NCBI GenBank assembly: GCA_905373295.1
Contig: CAJPSJ010000108.1
Coordinates: 1-6,875 of the forward strand
DNA from: an uncultured Campylobacter sp.
Lineage (GTDB): Bacteria; Campylobacterota; Campylobacteria; Campylobacterales; Campylobacteraceae
DNA: 6,875 nt
Direction of reading: 5' to 3'
The notes under the pieces were generated by a model. That model worked only from the letters and a program-made list of their open reading frames with translations. It was not told the origin of the DNA and ran no database searches. Each line of letters starts with the position of its first letter. Position 1 is the stretch's first letter. Both the position numbers and the translations under genes were made by a program. Below, one piece after another: positions 1 to 6,850 of the stretch.

Positions 1-384
1 GCTCGGTCATGGCGGCAGTAGGACAGAATTTTACGCTAGCGCGCTAGTTGAAATTTTAAAATTCTAAATTACGTCGCGCTTCCGTCCTATGAAAAAATTC
101 CACTAGAAGTAAAATTTAAAACATTAAAATCCCATAGCGGTGCAAATTCCAAATCATTAAAATTTTACGACGTCTTAAAATTTCAAGCATCAAAAAATTC
201 TGTCGCGATGCAAAATTTCAAAATTTAGCGCAATCGTGAGCCGTAAAATTCTATAAAATTCTGCGGGATTTCAAAGCCTAGCCAAAATTTAAAGATAAAT
301 TTCATAAATCCCTAAAGCCTCAGCAAGCTGCAAAATCAGGGCGAAATTTCAAAATTATTATTCTGAAATTTGGGCCCCACCTAT
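1..384. other. AT-rich intergenic spacer without a convincing gene
   Basis: I see no open frame of useful length with a start codon and ribosome-binding site here, and no tRNA-like fold. The stretch is a patchwork of AAAATTT and AAAATTC words separated by short GC-richer pieces. Examples are a tandem CAAAATTT pair at 211-226 and two copies of TAAAATTCT at 244-252 and 254-262. A perfect 12-base palindrome, CTAGCGCGCTAG, lies at 36-47. The spacer lies downstream of the minus-strand ccsBA gene, so its right edge probably carries that gene's 3' untranslated region. What lies to the left of the window is unknown. Confidence 0.6.
344..371 (-). terminator. Possible weak terminator or 3' stem-loop of ccsBA
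   Basis: AAATTTCA at 344-351 is the exact reverse complement of TGAAATTT at 364-371, giving an 8-bp stem with a 12-base loop. It begins 13 bases beyond the ccsBA stop codon. The stem is AT-rich and no clean run of U follows it on the minus strand, so it does not meet the usual definition of an intrinsic terminator. Such AT words are common in this spacer, so a chance match is possible. Confidence 0.3.
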
Positions 385-3300
385 CTAAAGTCTAGCCGAT
401 TTGCCCGAGCGAAAATACGCCGCGATTGCAAGAGCTATCATCGAGGCAACCATCACGTACGCCCAGCCGGGCACGGGGATACGCTCGCCGCTAGCGTATG
501 AATGCATGCCGCTTAGATAGAAATTTACGCCAAAATAGGTCATTATGACGCTAAAATACGCAAACATCGAGGCTACGGCAAAGGCGAACTGATTATTGAG
601 CTTAGGCATAAACCTAAAATGTACGACCACCGCGTATATGAAAATCGTAATGAGCGCCCAGGTCTCCTTCGGATCCCAGCCCCAGTAGCGCCCCCAGCTT
701 TCATTCGCCCACACGCCGCCTAGGAAGTTGCCGACCGTCAGCAAGCAAAGCCCTAGGATCATCGACATTTCGTTGATGTGCGTAGCCTCCGTGATGTTGC
801 GCGCGATCTCGGGGTTTTTCTTGTCGAATAAAAACATCACGAGGGTAAAAATTCCAAGCAGCATGCAAAGCCCCAAAAATCCGTAGCTTGCTGTGATTAC
901 CGAGACGTGGATCGTAAGCCAGTGCGATTTTAGAACCGGCTGGAGATTGGTGATTTGCGGATCGATGTCGCTAAGATGCGCGACCATCAGCGTAATGCCC
1001 GCCATTATCGAGGTAAGCGCCAGCGAGATTGCAGATTTGCGCGAGAAAAATATTCCGCTTAGCGACAGCGCCCACGCGATGTAGATGAGCGATTCGTAGG
1101 AGTTGCTCCACGGCGCGTGCCCCGAGACGTAGCCGCGTAGCGCAAGACCCGCAGTATGCGCGATAAAAGCGACGATATTTACGACATAAACTAGCTTAAA
1201 CGCGCCGCCTAAGCGAAGAGCGGGCTTCATCATCCGCAAAAAGATAAAGATCAGAAGCAAAAATCCCGAGATAGTGTAGATCGGAAAGAGGCGAGAAAAA
1301 ATTTTAGCCTTATTAAATAAAATTTCATATTTTATCGCACTCTCGCTAGGCATTAAATTTGCGCCGTTTTGTGCTTGGTATTTTTTGACGTAGCTTAGCA
1401 TCTTTTCTGCGCCGCTCCAATCCCCGCTTTCTTGGGCATAGACCACGGACGAAACGAATATTCCCATCATCTTTTTAACTTCAGCAGATTCGTTTTGATC
1501 CAGCGCATCGCCTAGATATAGCGGCGAAAGCCACTCGTTATTTTTAGCGTTCTTAACCGGAATAATTCTAAAATAATCCCCCATAAACGCCGAGTAAAAG
1601 ACGTTTACGCGCTCATTTACCTTGATGATCTCTTTATCTAGCACACCGCGATTGCCCAAAGGCTTTCGGTTGATCTCCTCGACCATTTTATCGAGCTTGT
1701 AGTAGCTCTCGCCGCCTTTAAATTCAAAAAAATCCATCATGCTGGCGTGGCTTTGCTTCTCATCCATACCTAGAATTTTTTTAAGCTCCGGCTCACTAAC
1801 CTTGATGATCGGCGCACGCCTCCAGTAGCTTTGATTTAGCATAAACGAAAGCGCAGCGGCGTTATGGTTTAAAATTTCGCCATTTGGCGCCTTGTAGTTG
1901 TCGGCGCGGTAAATTTTATTTAAAAGCTCCCTAGAAACGGTATCAAAAGGCTCCATTCGCCCATCAAATCCCTGAATTACGAGGCTTGCTAGATCTTCGC
2001 TAAATTTAGGATCGAATTTCGGCACGGCCAGCTCGCCTCCCATAGTAGAAAAATTATGCGGCGGGACGGAGTCTTGCTCCGCTGCAGATTCTTGCGAAGC
2101 GGAGCTATGCTTGGAATTTTCAGCGGCGGAATTCTGCGCGGAATTTTGCGAAGCGGGATCTTGCACGCTAGCCGGGCTTTGCGGCGCGGAATTTTCTGCG
2201 GCTGCATTTGAGACAGAATTTTGCGAAATAGAATTTTGAGTCGTGGAGTTTTGTTCGGCGTTTGCTGTGCTAGGATACAATGCGGCCAAACTAAAAGCCA
2301 ACGCGCCTGCTAATGCTAATGCCGCGCCTTTAGTGTCGCGTCGCGATTTTTTGGCGCGTTTTGATATGGAGCTTTCTGCAGAGCTTACGGGCACCGAGCT
2401 AGACGCGGAATTTTTAGAATTTACATCTTTTTCTCGAGCAAGATGCGTATTTTCGCTGATTAAGCGCGAGAGCTTGAAAAAGCGCGAGCCCCGGTTGAAA
2501 AAGTTAAAAAACATCCCCACGCAAAGCAAAAAATAGCCGATGTAAGTTGGAACTTTGCCGGGGTCTTTATTGACCGAAAGCACGGTGCCGCGCTCATCTG
2601 TGTCGTATGAGCTTTGGAAAAATCGGTATCCGCCGTAATCGAGCACATGATTCATAAAAATATCATAATCAAAGCTCGAATTGCCGTCTTTTAGCGTGAT
2701 TTCGCTTTTATATCCGGAGGGCGAATTGGTGCCTGGATAGCGATCCATCACAAAGTCGCGAAGCGCGATTTTAAAAGGCAGATGAAGCATCTTTGGCGCC
2801 AAGGCTACAATGAAATTCTTATCACCCACCTTGTAGCTAGCACCATGCGAATCCCTAGGCACGTAGATTTCGCGACTCTGTCCCGCAAAGCTTAGTGTAG
2901 CGACGACTCCGGGTTCACCCGGTAAATTCGCATCGACCGGGACGAATTTCTCGACCGCGGAGCTAAGCAGGCTAACAGGGGCAAAATTTATCCCGTCGAA
3001 GCTGTAAAGCAAGAGATTGCCTAGCGGATTATCCTCGTTTCTCTTAAGCGGTGCAGTGCTCATATCAGCCATTTTAGTGGCGTTTATATCAAGACTTGAG
3101 TTTAGATAGAATTTGCCGTCTTTGGATTTTATGTAGATGAAATTCTTACTTTTAGGCTCGGCGTTAAAAGTAATGCTAAGCTCGCCTATATCCATGCTTT
3201 CGCCTGATTGCAAGGAGACATTTTGGCTGCCAACGTTGTTGGAAAATAATAGCTCCACGCGCGCAGGAGCCTGTCCGGTCGGATCTTGCACCCATTTTAG

Positions 3301-3807
3301 CTCGCCGTGTTCTACGAGCTCTTTAAATTTTAAATTTGCGATCCTGCCCTCTACGTCTAGATTGAGATCGAAGTTCATCCGTCCTGCGCCGTTTAAAAAT
3401 TTGCTCTCGTCAGCAGATATAAACTCGCCGTCACTGCCTAAAGTAAGAAGCTGAACGACCTCGTCTTTAGTCGTTACGATCGAGCTTTCGCCGCCCTCTC
3501 TTATATGGATATTGCCCTCAAAGCCGAAATATCTCGTCAAAATCGCTCCAGCAAGCATAAACAAAAAGCTCGTGTGAAAGATTAGCGCAGGTAGCGTGCG
3601 AAGTTTAATCATGCGGTAGCGATAGATATTGTAGGTTAAATTTATTCCCAAAAGCACCATCAGCGCGCCAAACCATGCAGTAGAATAAACCATCGCCCAA
3701 GCTACTTCCGTGCCGTAAGCGGTCTCTACGAAAGTGGCGATCGCACAGGCTAGCGCCAAAATCAGTAGCATCACTGACGCGCACTCCATACTAAAAAATG
3801 TCTTCAT
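385..3807 (-). CDS. ccsBA: Fused CcsBA cytochrome c synthetase (system II haem lyase)
   Basis: This inner-membrane protein carries haem to the periplasm and joins it to CXXCH cysteines of apocytochromes c. Residues 1-92 hold three membrane segments of the ResB/CcsB type, with His78 in the third. A periplasmic domain (about 93-420), a fourth segment (421-437) and a cytoplasmic stretch follow. A fifth segment (about 495-513) leads to a low-complexity linker (518-583) and a second periplasmic domain (to about 838). The CcsA part (840-1132) has about nine segments and the WWD haem-handling motif, WGRYWGWDPKE, at 1038-1048. From the spacing known for Helicobacter CcsBA, I infer periplasmic haem ligands His967 and His1102 and membrane histidines His78 and His1063. 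The predicted topology, 14 segments, places the WWD motif in the periplasm. AAAGGA at 3813-3818, five bases before the ATG, supports the start. At 1140 residues it is long for the family. The nature of the cytochrome targets cannot be told from sequence. Confidence 0.95.
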   Translation of the reverse strand: MKTFFSMECASVMLLILALACAIATFVETAYGTEVAWAMVYSTAWFGALMVLLGINLTYNIYRYRMIKLRTLPALIFHTSFLFMLAGAILTRYFGFEGNIHIREGGESSIVTTKDEVVQLLTLGSDGEFISADESKFLNGAGRMNFDLNLDVEGRIANLKFKELVEHGELKWVQDPTGQAPARVELLFSNNVGSQNVSLQSGESMDIGELSITFNAEPKSKNFIYIKSKDGKFYLNSSLDINATKMADMSTAPLKRNEDNPLGNLLLYSFDGINFAPVSLLSSAVEKFVPVDANLPGEPGVVATLSFAGQSREIYVPRDSHGASYKVGDKNFIVALAPKMLHLPFKIALRDFVMDRYPGTNSPSGYKSEITLKDGNSSFDYDIFMNHVLDYGGYRFFQSSYDTDERGTVLSVNKDPGKVPTYIGYFLLCVGMFFNFFNRGSRFFKLSRLISENTHLAREKDVNSKNSASSSVPVSSAESSISKRAKKSRRDTKGAALALAGALAFSLAALYPSTANAEQNSTTQNSISQNSVSNAAAENSAPQSPASVQDPASQNSAQNSAAENSKHSSASQESAAEQDSVPPHNFSTMGGELAVPKFDPKFSEDLASLVIQGFDGRMEPFDTVSRELLNKIYRADNYKAPNGEILNHNAAALSFMLNQSYWRRAPIIKVSEPELKKILGMDEKQSHASMMDFFEFKGGESYYKLDKMVEEINRKPLGNRGVLDKEIIKVNERVNVFYSAFMGDYFRIIPVKNAKNNEWLSPLYLGDALDQNESAEVKKMMGIFVSSVVYAQESGDWSGAEKMLSYVKKYQAQNGANLMPSESAIKYEILFNKAKIFSRLFPIYTISGFLLLIFIFLRMMKPALRLGGAFKLVYVVNIVAFIAHTAGLALRGYVSGHAPWSNSYESLIYIAWALSLSGIFFSRKSAISLALTSIMAGITLMVAHLSDIDPQITNLQPVLKSHWLTIHVSVITASYGFLGLCMLLGIFTLVMFLFDKKNPEIARNITEATHINEMSMILGLCLLTVGNFLGGVWANESWGRYWGWDPKETWALITIFIYAVVVHFRFMPKLNNQFAFAVASMFAYFSVIMTYFGVNFYLSGMHSYASGERIPVPGWAYVMVASMIALAIAAYFRSGKSARL
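2059..2256 (-). repeat. Low-complexity (Q/E)NS-repeat linker inside CcsBA
   Basis: Residues 518-583 of CcsBA are almost only Ala, Ser, Asn, Gln, Glu and Pro. The tripeptide QNS occurs at 519, 524, 529, 554 and 558, and ENS at 538 and 563. On the plus strand the segment carries five copies of GAATTTT (2114, 2141, 2189, 2216, 2231), the same word that fills the non-coding spacers. The linker lies on the periplasmic side, between the membrane segment at 495-513 and the second periplasmic domain. It is probably disordered and has no recognisable catalytic role. Confidence 0.75.
2257..2361 (-). other. Internal signal-peptide-like membrane segment of CcsBA
   Basis: Residues 483-517 have the three parts of a signal peptide. 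They begin with a basic stretch (KRAKKSRRDTK, 483-493), continue with an Ala/Leu-rich hydrophobic core (about 494-511), and end in STANA followed by Glu518, which fits the A-X-A rule for signal peptidase I. In the inferred topology the C-terminal end of this segment faces the periplasm, where the peptidase acts. It may simply be an uncleaved anchor that begins the CcsA half. Confidence 0.5.
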
Positions 3808-3847
3808 TGATTTCCTTTAGATTTACGAGGGTTTTCAAAATCACGAG

Positions 3848-3862
3848 ATTTTAGCAAAAAAT
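3848..3862 (-). promoter_or_regulatory. Candidate sigma70 promoter of ccsBA
   Basis: Read on the minus strand, this is TTTTTTGCTAAAAT: a -10 box GCTAAAAT directly preceded by a T run. It matches the Campylobacter sigma70 pattern, in which a GYTAWAAT box and upstream T-rich periodicity replace a -35 box. It ends 40 bases before the ccsBA start codon, leaving room for a short leader with the AAAGGA site. No operator is evident. Confidence 0.5.
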
Positions 3863-4070
3863 GCTTAATTTTTCATTTTACGACCTGCAAGCGCACGCCT
3901 GCTAGCGTAGCGCGAATATGCGTTAAGATGCTCTGATAAAGCGGTAAAATTCTCGCCTTGGGCATTCGCGCAGGAATTTAACGGCGCGGATAAATTTTGT
4001 AAAATGCTGCAGAATTTGGCAAAATTCTATTAAATTTCGTGCGTCATCTCATCGCGTAATTTATAATTTA

Positions 4071-4108
4071 GAATTCCGCTGCGATAAAATTTTATCTTTG
4101 CGGAATTC
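4071..4108. terminator. Nested inverted repeat just after creA, probable terminator
   Basis: GAATTCCGC (4071-4079) pairs exactly with GCGGAATTC (4100-4108). Inside it lies a perfect 14-base palindrome, GATAAAATTTTATC (4083-4096), set off by a symmetric 3/3 internal loop. It starts directly after the three creA stop codons. On the creA strand the following sequence is AT-rich but not a U run. On the opposite strand the hairpin is followed by a T-rich tract, as in an intrinsic terminator, although no plus-strand gene is seen upstream. Confidence 0.5.
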
Positions 4109-4115
4109 CTTATTA

Positions 4116-4607
4116 TTATTTTTTGCCTTGGGTATATGCGAGCTCGCATACGTCGCCCACGGCTTGGTGGCACGGGATCGCCGAGATCGAGTTATTAGGC
4201 GAGCCATCGATCACTTTATCTGAATAAACCAAATAGATTAGCGAGCCCTGCACCGCATCGTAAAGCCTAACTACGTGGGTCTTTTTGAAGATTAACGAGC
4301 TGCGTTTTTCAAAAATATCCTCTTTTTTCAGCTCCTCTTTAATGATGATTTTAGGCGCTGTCTGCACGCACGAAACAGAGGCTTCGGAGCGGTCCTCCTC
4401 CACGCCGATAATCTCTTTGGCACCGCCTTTTTTGGCGTAAGAGACGTAGCAGGTCACGCCGTCGATCTTAGGATCTTTAACCGCGATAACTTCGATGCGA
4501 TCGTCTTTGCCAAAAATTCTAAACGAAGTATTTACGCTACCTACGAGCTCGTAATCGCCCGCGCAAGCAAAAGCCGCTAAAATCGCTGCTAGAATAAATT
4601 TTTTCAT
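4116..4607 (-). CDS. creA: CreA-family exported protein
   Basis: The 163-residue product belongs to the CreA family, small exported proteins of uncertain function found in many proteobacteria. Family-like stretches are VTCYVSYAK near residue 51, EDRSEASVSC near 71-80, LIFKKTHVVRLYDA near 105-118, and YSDKVIDGSP followed by SISAIP near 128-145. Residues 1-16 form a signal peptide with a likely cut after ACA. Cys53 and Cys80 are the usual pair; Cys146 and Cys154 form a second pair in a C-terminal extension. I chose the ATG at 4607 because AAAGGA (4613-4618) lies five bases before it and the signal peptide then begins MKKF. The longer frame from 4643 would place 12 extra residues before the signal. 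Three in-frame TAA codons (4116-4118, 4113-4115, 4110-4112) end the gene. The biochemical role is not established, and the name does not imply carbon catabolite control here. Confidence 0.88.
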   Translation of the reverse strand: MKKFILAAILAAFACAGDYELVGSVNTSFRIFGKDDRIEVIAVKDPKIDGVTCYVSYAKKGGAKEIIGVEEDRSEASVSCVQTAPKIIIKEELKKEDIFEKRSSLIFKKTHVVRLYDAVQGSLIYLVYSDKVIDGSPNNSISAIPCHQAVGDVCELAYTQGKK

Positions 4608-4612
4608 AACCA

Positions 4613-4618
4613 TCCTTT
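4613..4618 (-). promoter_or_regulatory. Ribosome-binding site that fixes the creA start
   Basis: AAAGGA on the minus strand lies five bases before the ATG at 4605-4607, the same spacing as for ccsBA and the mutase gene. The ATG two codons upstream overlaps this site and the ATG at 4643 has no comparable site, so both are unlikely starts. Confidence 0.75.
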
Positions 4619-4633
4619 GGAATTTTAGCGGCA

Positions 4634-4641
4634 ATTTTATC
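4634..4641 (-). promoter_or_regulatory. Candidate -10 box of creA
   Basis: On the minus strand this reads GATAAAAT, ending 26 bases before the chosen creA start. It lies in a very AT-rich divergent spacer, where a second TA-rich candidate (around 4643-4655) is also possible. GCTAAAAT at 4622-4629 matches the consensus better but lies too close to the start codon. Confidence 0.35.
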
Positions 4642-4664
4642 ATTTATAATATAAATATTAAGCA

Positions 4665-4678
4665 AGTTTTTATAAAAT
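4665..4678 (+). promoter_or_regulatory. Candidate promoter of the mutase-racemase cluster
   Basis: A T run is followed by TATAAAAT (4671-4678), 27 bases before the start codon at 4706, a geometry typical of Campylobacter sigma70 promoters. A perfect TATAAT at 4645-4650 is an alternative and would give a longer leader. Both lie in the spacer shared with the divergent creA gene. Confidence 0.4.
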
Positions 4679-4705
4679 ACCGCGATTTAAATTTAAAGGA
4701 ATTTT

Positions 4706-6076
4706 ATGATCGAAGATATCTTTAGAGAATACGATATTCGCGGTATCGTGGGCGAGGAGCTAAACGAGCGCAGCGTAAAGGCGATCGGCTTCGCGCTTGG
4801 CAAACATATCGCAAATCTGGGGCTTGAGCGCGTTAGCGTGGGATACGACGCCCGCCTTAGCGCGGATGAGCTTTTTGGCTATTTCGTAAGCGGGCTAAAT
4901 TTTGCCGGACTGCGAGTTTATAATATCGGCTTGCTGCCGACGCCGGTGGGCTATTTTAGCGTATTTACGCATAAATTTGACGCAAACGTAATGATCACCG
5001 GCTCGCACAATCCCAAAAATTATAACGGCTTTAAGATCACGATCGGCACGGACAGCTTCTTTGGCGAGGATTTGAAACGCCTCGGCGCGCAGGTGCGAGA
5101 GCTGATGAGTTCAAATTTTGAAATTCCAACTGACACAAGCGCAGAGAGGTATGATATTTTAAGCGAGTATCTAGCATATTTTGAGAAGGAATTTGCGGCT
5201 CTTAAGGGCTTTGCTACGCCTTTTATAATTGACTGCGCAAACGGCGCGGCAGGCGTTACGACTACTAAAATCATCGAAAGGCTGGATCTAAACGCTAAAG
5301 TTTTGTTCCCGCAGCCCGACGGCAACTTCCCAAACCACCACCCAGACCCCAGCGAAGAGAAAAATTTAGCAGATCTCAAAGCTGCGATGAAGCAAGACGG
5401 CGTGAGCTTGGGCTTCGGCTTTGACGGAGATGCCGATAGGATCGCCGTGCTAACTCCGCGCCGTAATATCAAAGGCGACGAACTAGCCTGCCTGCTTGCT
5501 CTAAACATGCACCATCCGCGCATCCTAGGCGAGGTTAAATGCTCTCAAGCGATGTATGACACCATCGATAAGATCGGCAAAAGCTTCATGGGCAAGACCG
5601 GCCACAGCAATATCAAAAAGGCGATGAAGGAGCTCGGTATTGATCTTGCCGCGGAGGTTAGCGGGCATATTTATTTTAAAGAGCGATATTTCGGCTTTGA
5701 TGATGGCGTATATGCGATGATGCGCGTGCTTGAGCTCGTAGCTAAAGGATATGATTTAGACGCCGAACTAGACAAGCTACCGCGAGTTTTTAGCACCGAC
5801 GAGATAAAATTTAATACGAGTGAGGAGGCGAAATTTAAGATCATCGAAGCTCTTAAAGCTCAAATCCACGCAGGTATCGCGGAGCTGCCGCCCATCCGCG
5901 ATATTATCGAGATCGACGGCATCAGAGTGCGATTTGATGATGGCTGGGCGCTCGTACGGGCAAGCAATACCACGCCCGTGATCGTAACCCGCTTCGAGGC
6001 CTGCAGCCCTGAGTTTCGCGACGAGATGCAGCGCGTATTTTTAGGTAAACTAGAAAATTTAAAGGACCAGAGATGA
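4706..6076 (+). CDS. manB: Phosphomannomutase/phosphoglucomutase
   Basis: The 456-residue protein is a cytoplasmic alpha-D-phosphohexomutase of the AlgC/ManB type. It interconverts 6-phospho and 1-phospho forms of mannose or glucose and so feeds nucleotide-sugar synthesis for lipooligosaccharide, capsule or glycans. The four family sites are present: the phosphoserine loop TGSHNP with Ser100, the magnesium loop DGDADR with Asp240, Asp242 and Asp244, the sugar-binding loop EVSGH (317-321), and the phosphate-binding loop RASNTTP (418-424). The opening FREYDIRG is typical of the bacterial PMM/PGM group. Length is normal and no key residue is missing. AAAGGA at 4695-4700, five bases upstream, supports the start. 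The stop codon overlaps the next gene as ATGA. Sequence alone does not decide between mannose and glucose substrates, and many members use both, so the symbol is provisional. Confidence 0.93.
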   Translation: MIEDIFREYDIRGIVGEELNERSVKAIGFALGKHIANLGLERVSVGYDARLSADELFGYFVSGLNFAGLRVYNIGLLPTPVGYFSVFTHKFDANVMITGSHNPKNYNGFKITIGTDSFFGEDLKRLGAQVRELMSSNFEIPTDTSAERYDILSEYLAYFEKEFAALKGFATPFIIDCANGAAGVTTTKIIERLDLNAKVLFPQPDGNFPNHHPDPSEEKNLADLKAAMKQDGVSLGFGFDGDADRIAVLTPRRNIKGDELACLLALNMHHPRILGEVKCSQAMYDTIDKIGKSFMGKTGHSNIKKAMKELGIDLAAEVSGHIYFKERYFGFDDGVYAMMRVLELVAKGYDLDAELDKLPRVFSTDEIKFNTSEEAKFKIIEALKAQIHAGIAELPPIRDIIEIDGIRVRFDDGWALVRASNTTPVIVTRFEACSPEFRDEMQRVFLGKLENLKDQR

Positions 6077-6318
6077 ACGAATCTGAAAAGCAAGAGGTTG
6101 AGAAAAATATAAAAGAGCTTTTGGCTGCGAGAGCGGAATTTTTTAAATTCTTAGATGAGCGCGTGCCAAAGATCGCGGGTACCGACGTATTTGATTTCGA
6201 GCGTGCAGGTGCGGCTAGCTTGAAAGAAATTTACGCGAAATTTTACGGCTACGACTACGCTGCGCGCAAGCTGCTGCCATATTTATACCGCACTTATGGG
6301 CTAGACTTCGATGTCTGA
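6073..6318 (+). CDS. Small conserved-looking protein of unknown function
   Basis: I do not recognise this 81-residue protein. It has no signal peptide, membrane segment or cysteine, so it is probably cytoplasmic. Residues 3-33 are charged and look like one long helix (KQEVEKNIKELL, then RAEFFKFLDERV). The C-terminal half is rich in Tyr and Phe and ends in a basic-aromatic helix around KLLPYLYRTYG (68-78). It is credible as a gene because its ATG overlaps the mutase stop in an ATGA junction, AAAGGA lies six bases upstream (6061-6066), and its end overlaps the racemase start by eight bases. This arrangement implies translational coupling between an envelope-sugar gene and a D-alanine gene. No function can be inferred. 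Confidence 0.75.
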   Translation: MNESEKQEVEKNIKELLAARAEFFKFLDERVPKIAGTDVFDFERAGAASLKEIYAKFYGYDYAARKLLPYLYRTYGLDFDV

Positions 6319-6847
6319 GATCATCTTAGATCGCGCCGCTTATGCGCACAATCTAGCGCAAATCACCGCCAAAGTAGGTGGAGCGGAGCGAGTATTTTTG
6401 GTAGCCAAGGATAATTCATACGGCCATGGCTGCAGACTTTGCTGCGAGGAAGCGGCAAAGCTAGGCTTCGTACGCGCCGTAACGCGAAGTGCTGCGGAAG
6501 CTGCGCAGATTGCGGATCTATTTGATGAAATTTTAGTGCTCTCGCACATTCCGCGCGGGGACGAGGACGAGCGGTTTTGCTACGCGGTAAATGATCTGAG
6601 CTACTTCTCGCGTCTTAAACGAGGGCTTAAAATTTATATCGCTGCAGATACTGCTATGCACCGCAACGGCATCGCTGCGAACGAGCTAGATGAGGCGCTT
6701 AGGCTATGCAAGGCGGGCGGATTTAAGCTTCGTGGCTTTTTCACACACTTTCGCGCAAGCGACGAGCTAAGTGGAGATTTTTTCGCGCAGAGGCAAAATT
6801 TCATAGAATTTAAGCGTATCGCGGGACAAAAAGCCGCCGCGCTATAG
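6311..6847 (+). pseudogene. alr: Alanine racemase, 3'-truncated reading frame
   Basis: Alanine racemase is a PLP enzyme that converts L- to D-alanine for peptidoglycan. The N-terminal barrel is recognisable: VAKDNSYGHG (31-40) carries the PLP lysine Lys33 and Tyr37, DTAMHRNG (113-120) carries the conserved Arg118, and FFTHFRASDE (143-152) carries the cofactor-contacting His146. The frame ends at a TAG after 178 codons, while family members usually have about 340-380 residues. The missing part includes the rest of the barrel, the C-terminal beta domain and the catalytic tyrosine, so this product should be inactive. The break comes where relatives continue into a HSHNSA-like stretch. No clear ribosome-binding site precedes the start; coupling to the upstream gene, which it overlaps by eight bases, probably drives translation. 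A genuine nonsense or rearrangement, or a sequence-assembly junction near the window end, could explain the truncation. Confidence 0.8.
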
Positions 6848-6850
6848 CTA

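Larger units (their letters stand above)
3808..4109. other. Spacer between creA and ccsBA
   Basis: This stretch of about 300 bases holds no gene I can support. Reading leftward on the minus strand from creA, it contains a nested inverted repeat (4071-4108), a second repeat AGAATTT/AAATTCT (4011-4017 and 4022-4028, loop GGCA), and a GC-rich imperfect hairpin. The hairpin pairs GCGCACGC at 3891-3898 with GCGT plus GCGC at 3905-3913, leaving one bulged base. The ccsBA promoter candidate (3848-3855) and ribosome-binding site (3813-3818) complete the stretch. The length and the promoter suggest ccsBA is transcribed separately from creA. Confidence 0.6.

Noticed and set aside
1..10. ATG on the minus strand at 8-10 that could begin a gene running off the left edge.
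   Set aside because: No AAAGGA-like site precedes it, unlike most of the genes here, and only three codons are visible.
2..67. Open frame on the plus strand at the left edge, 21 codons ending in TAA, possibly the tail of a protein entering from the left.
   Set aside because: Too short to recognise, with no motif and no visible start; an open frame of this length is expected by chance.
1..384. AT-rich word repeats considered as a CRISPR array or iteron origin.
   Set aside because: Word spacing is irregular, units are only 7-9 bases, and no spacer-repeat periodicity or replication gene is present.
2243..2536. Plus-strand frame of 97 codons inside ccsBA.
   Set aside because: It lies antisense to the linker and signal-like segment of ccsBA, has low-complexity content and no ribosome-binding site, so it is a shadow frame.
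5020..5523. Minus-strand frame of 167 codons inside the mutase gene.
   Set aside because: It is antisense to intact catalytic motifs of the mutase, is rich in Ser, Lys and Arg in a way typical of shadow frames, and resembles no family I know.
6401..6430. Variant racemase motif KDNSYGHG instead of the common KANAYGHG.
   Set aside because: The PLP lysine and tyrosine are kept and similar KDN variants are known, as I recall, in Campylobacter racemases, so it is family variation.
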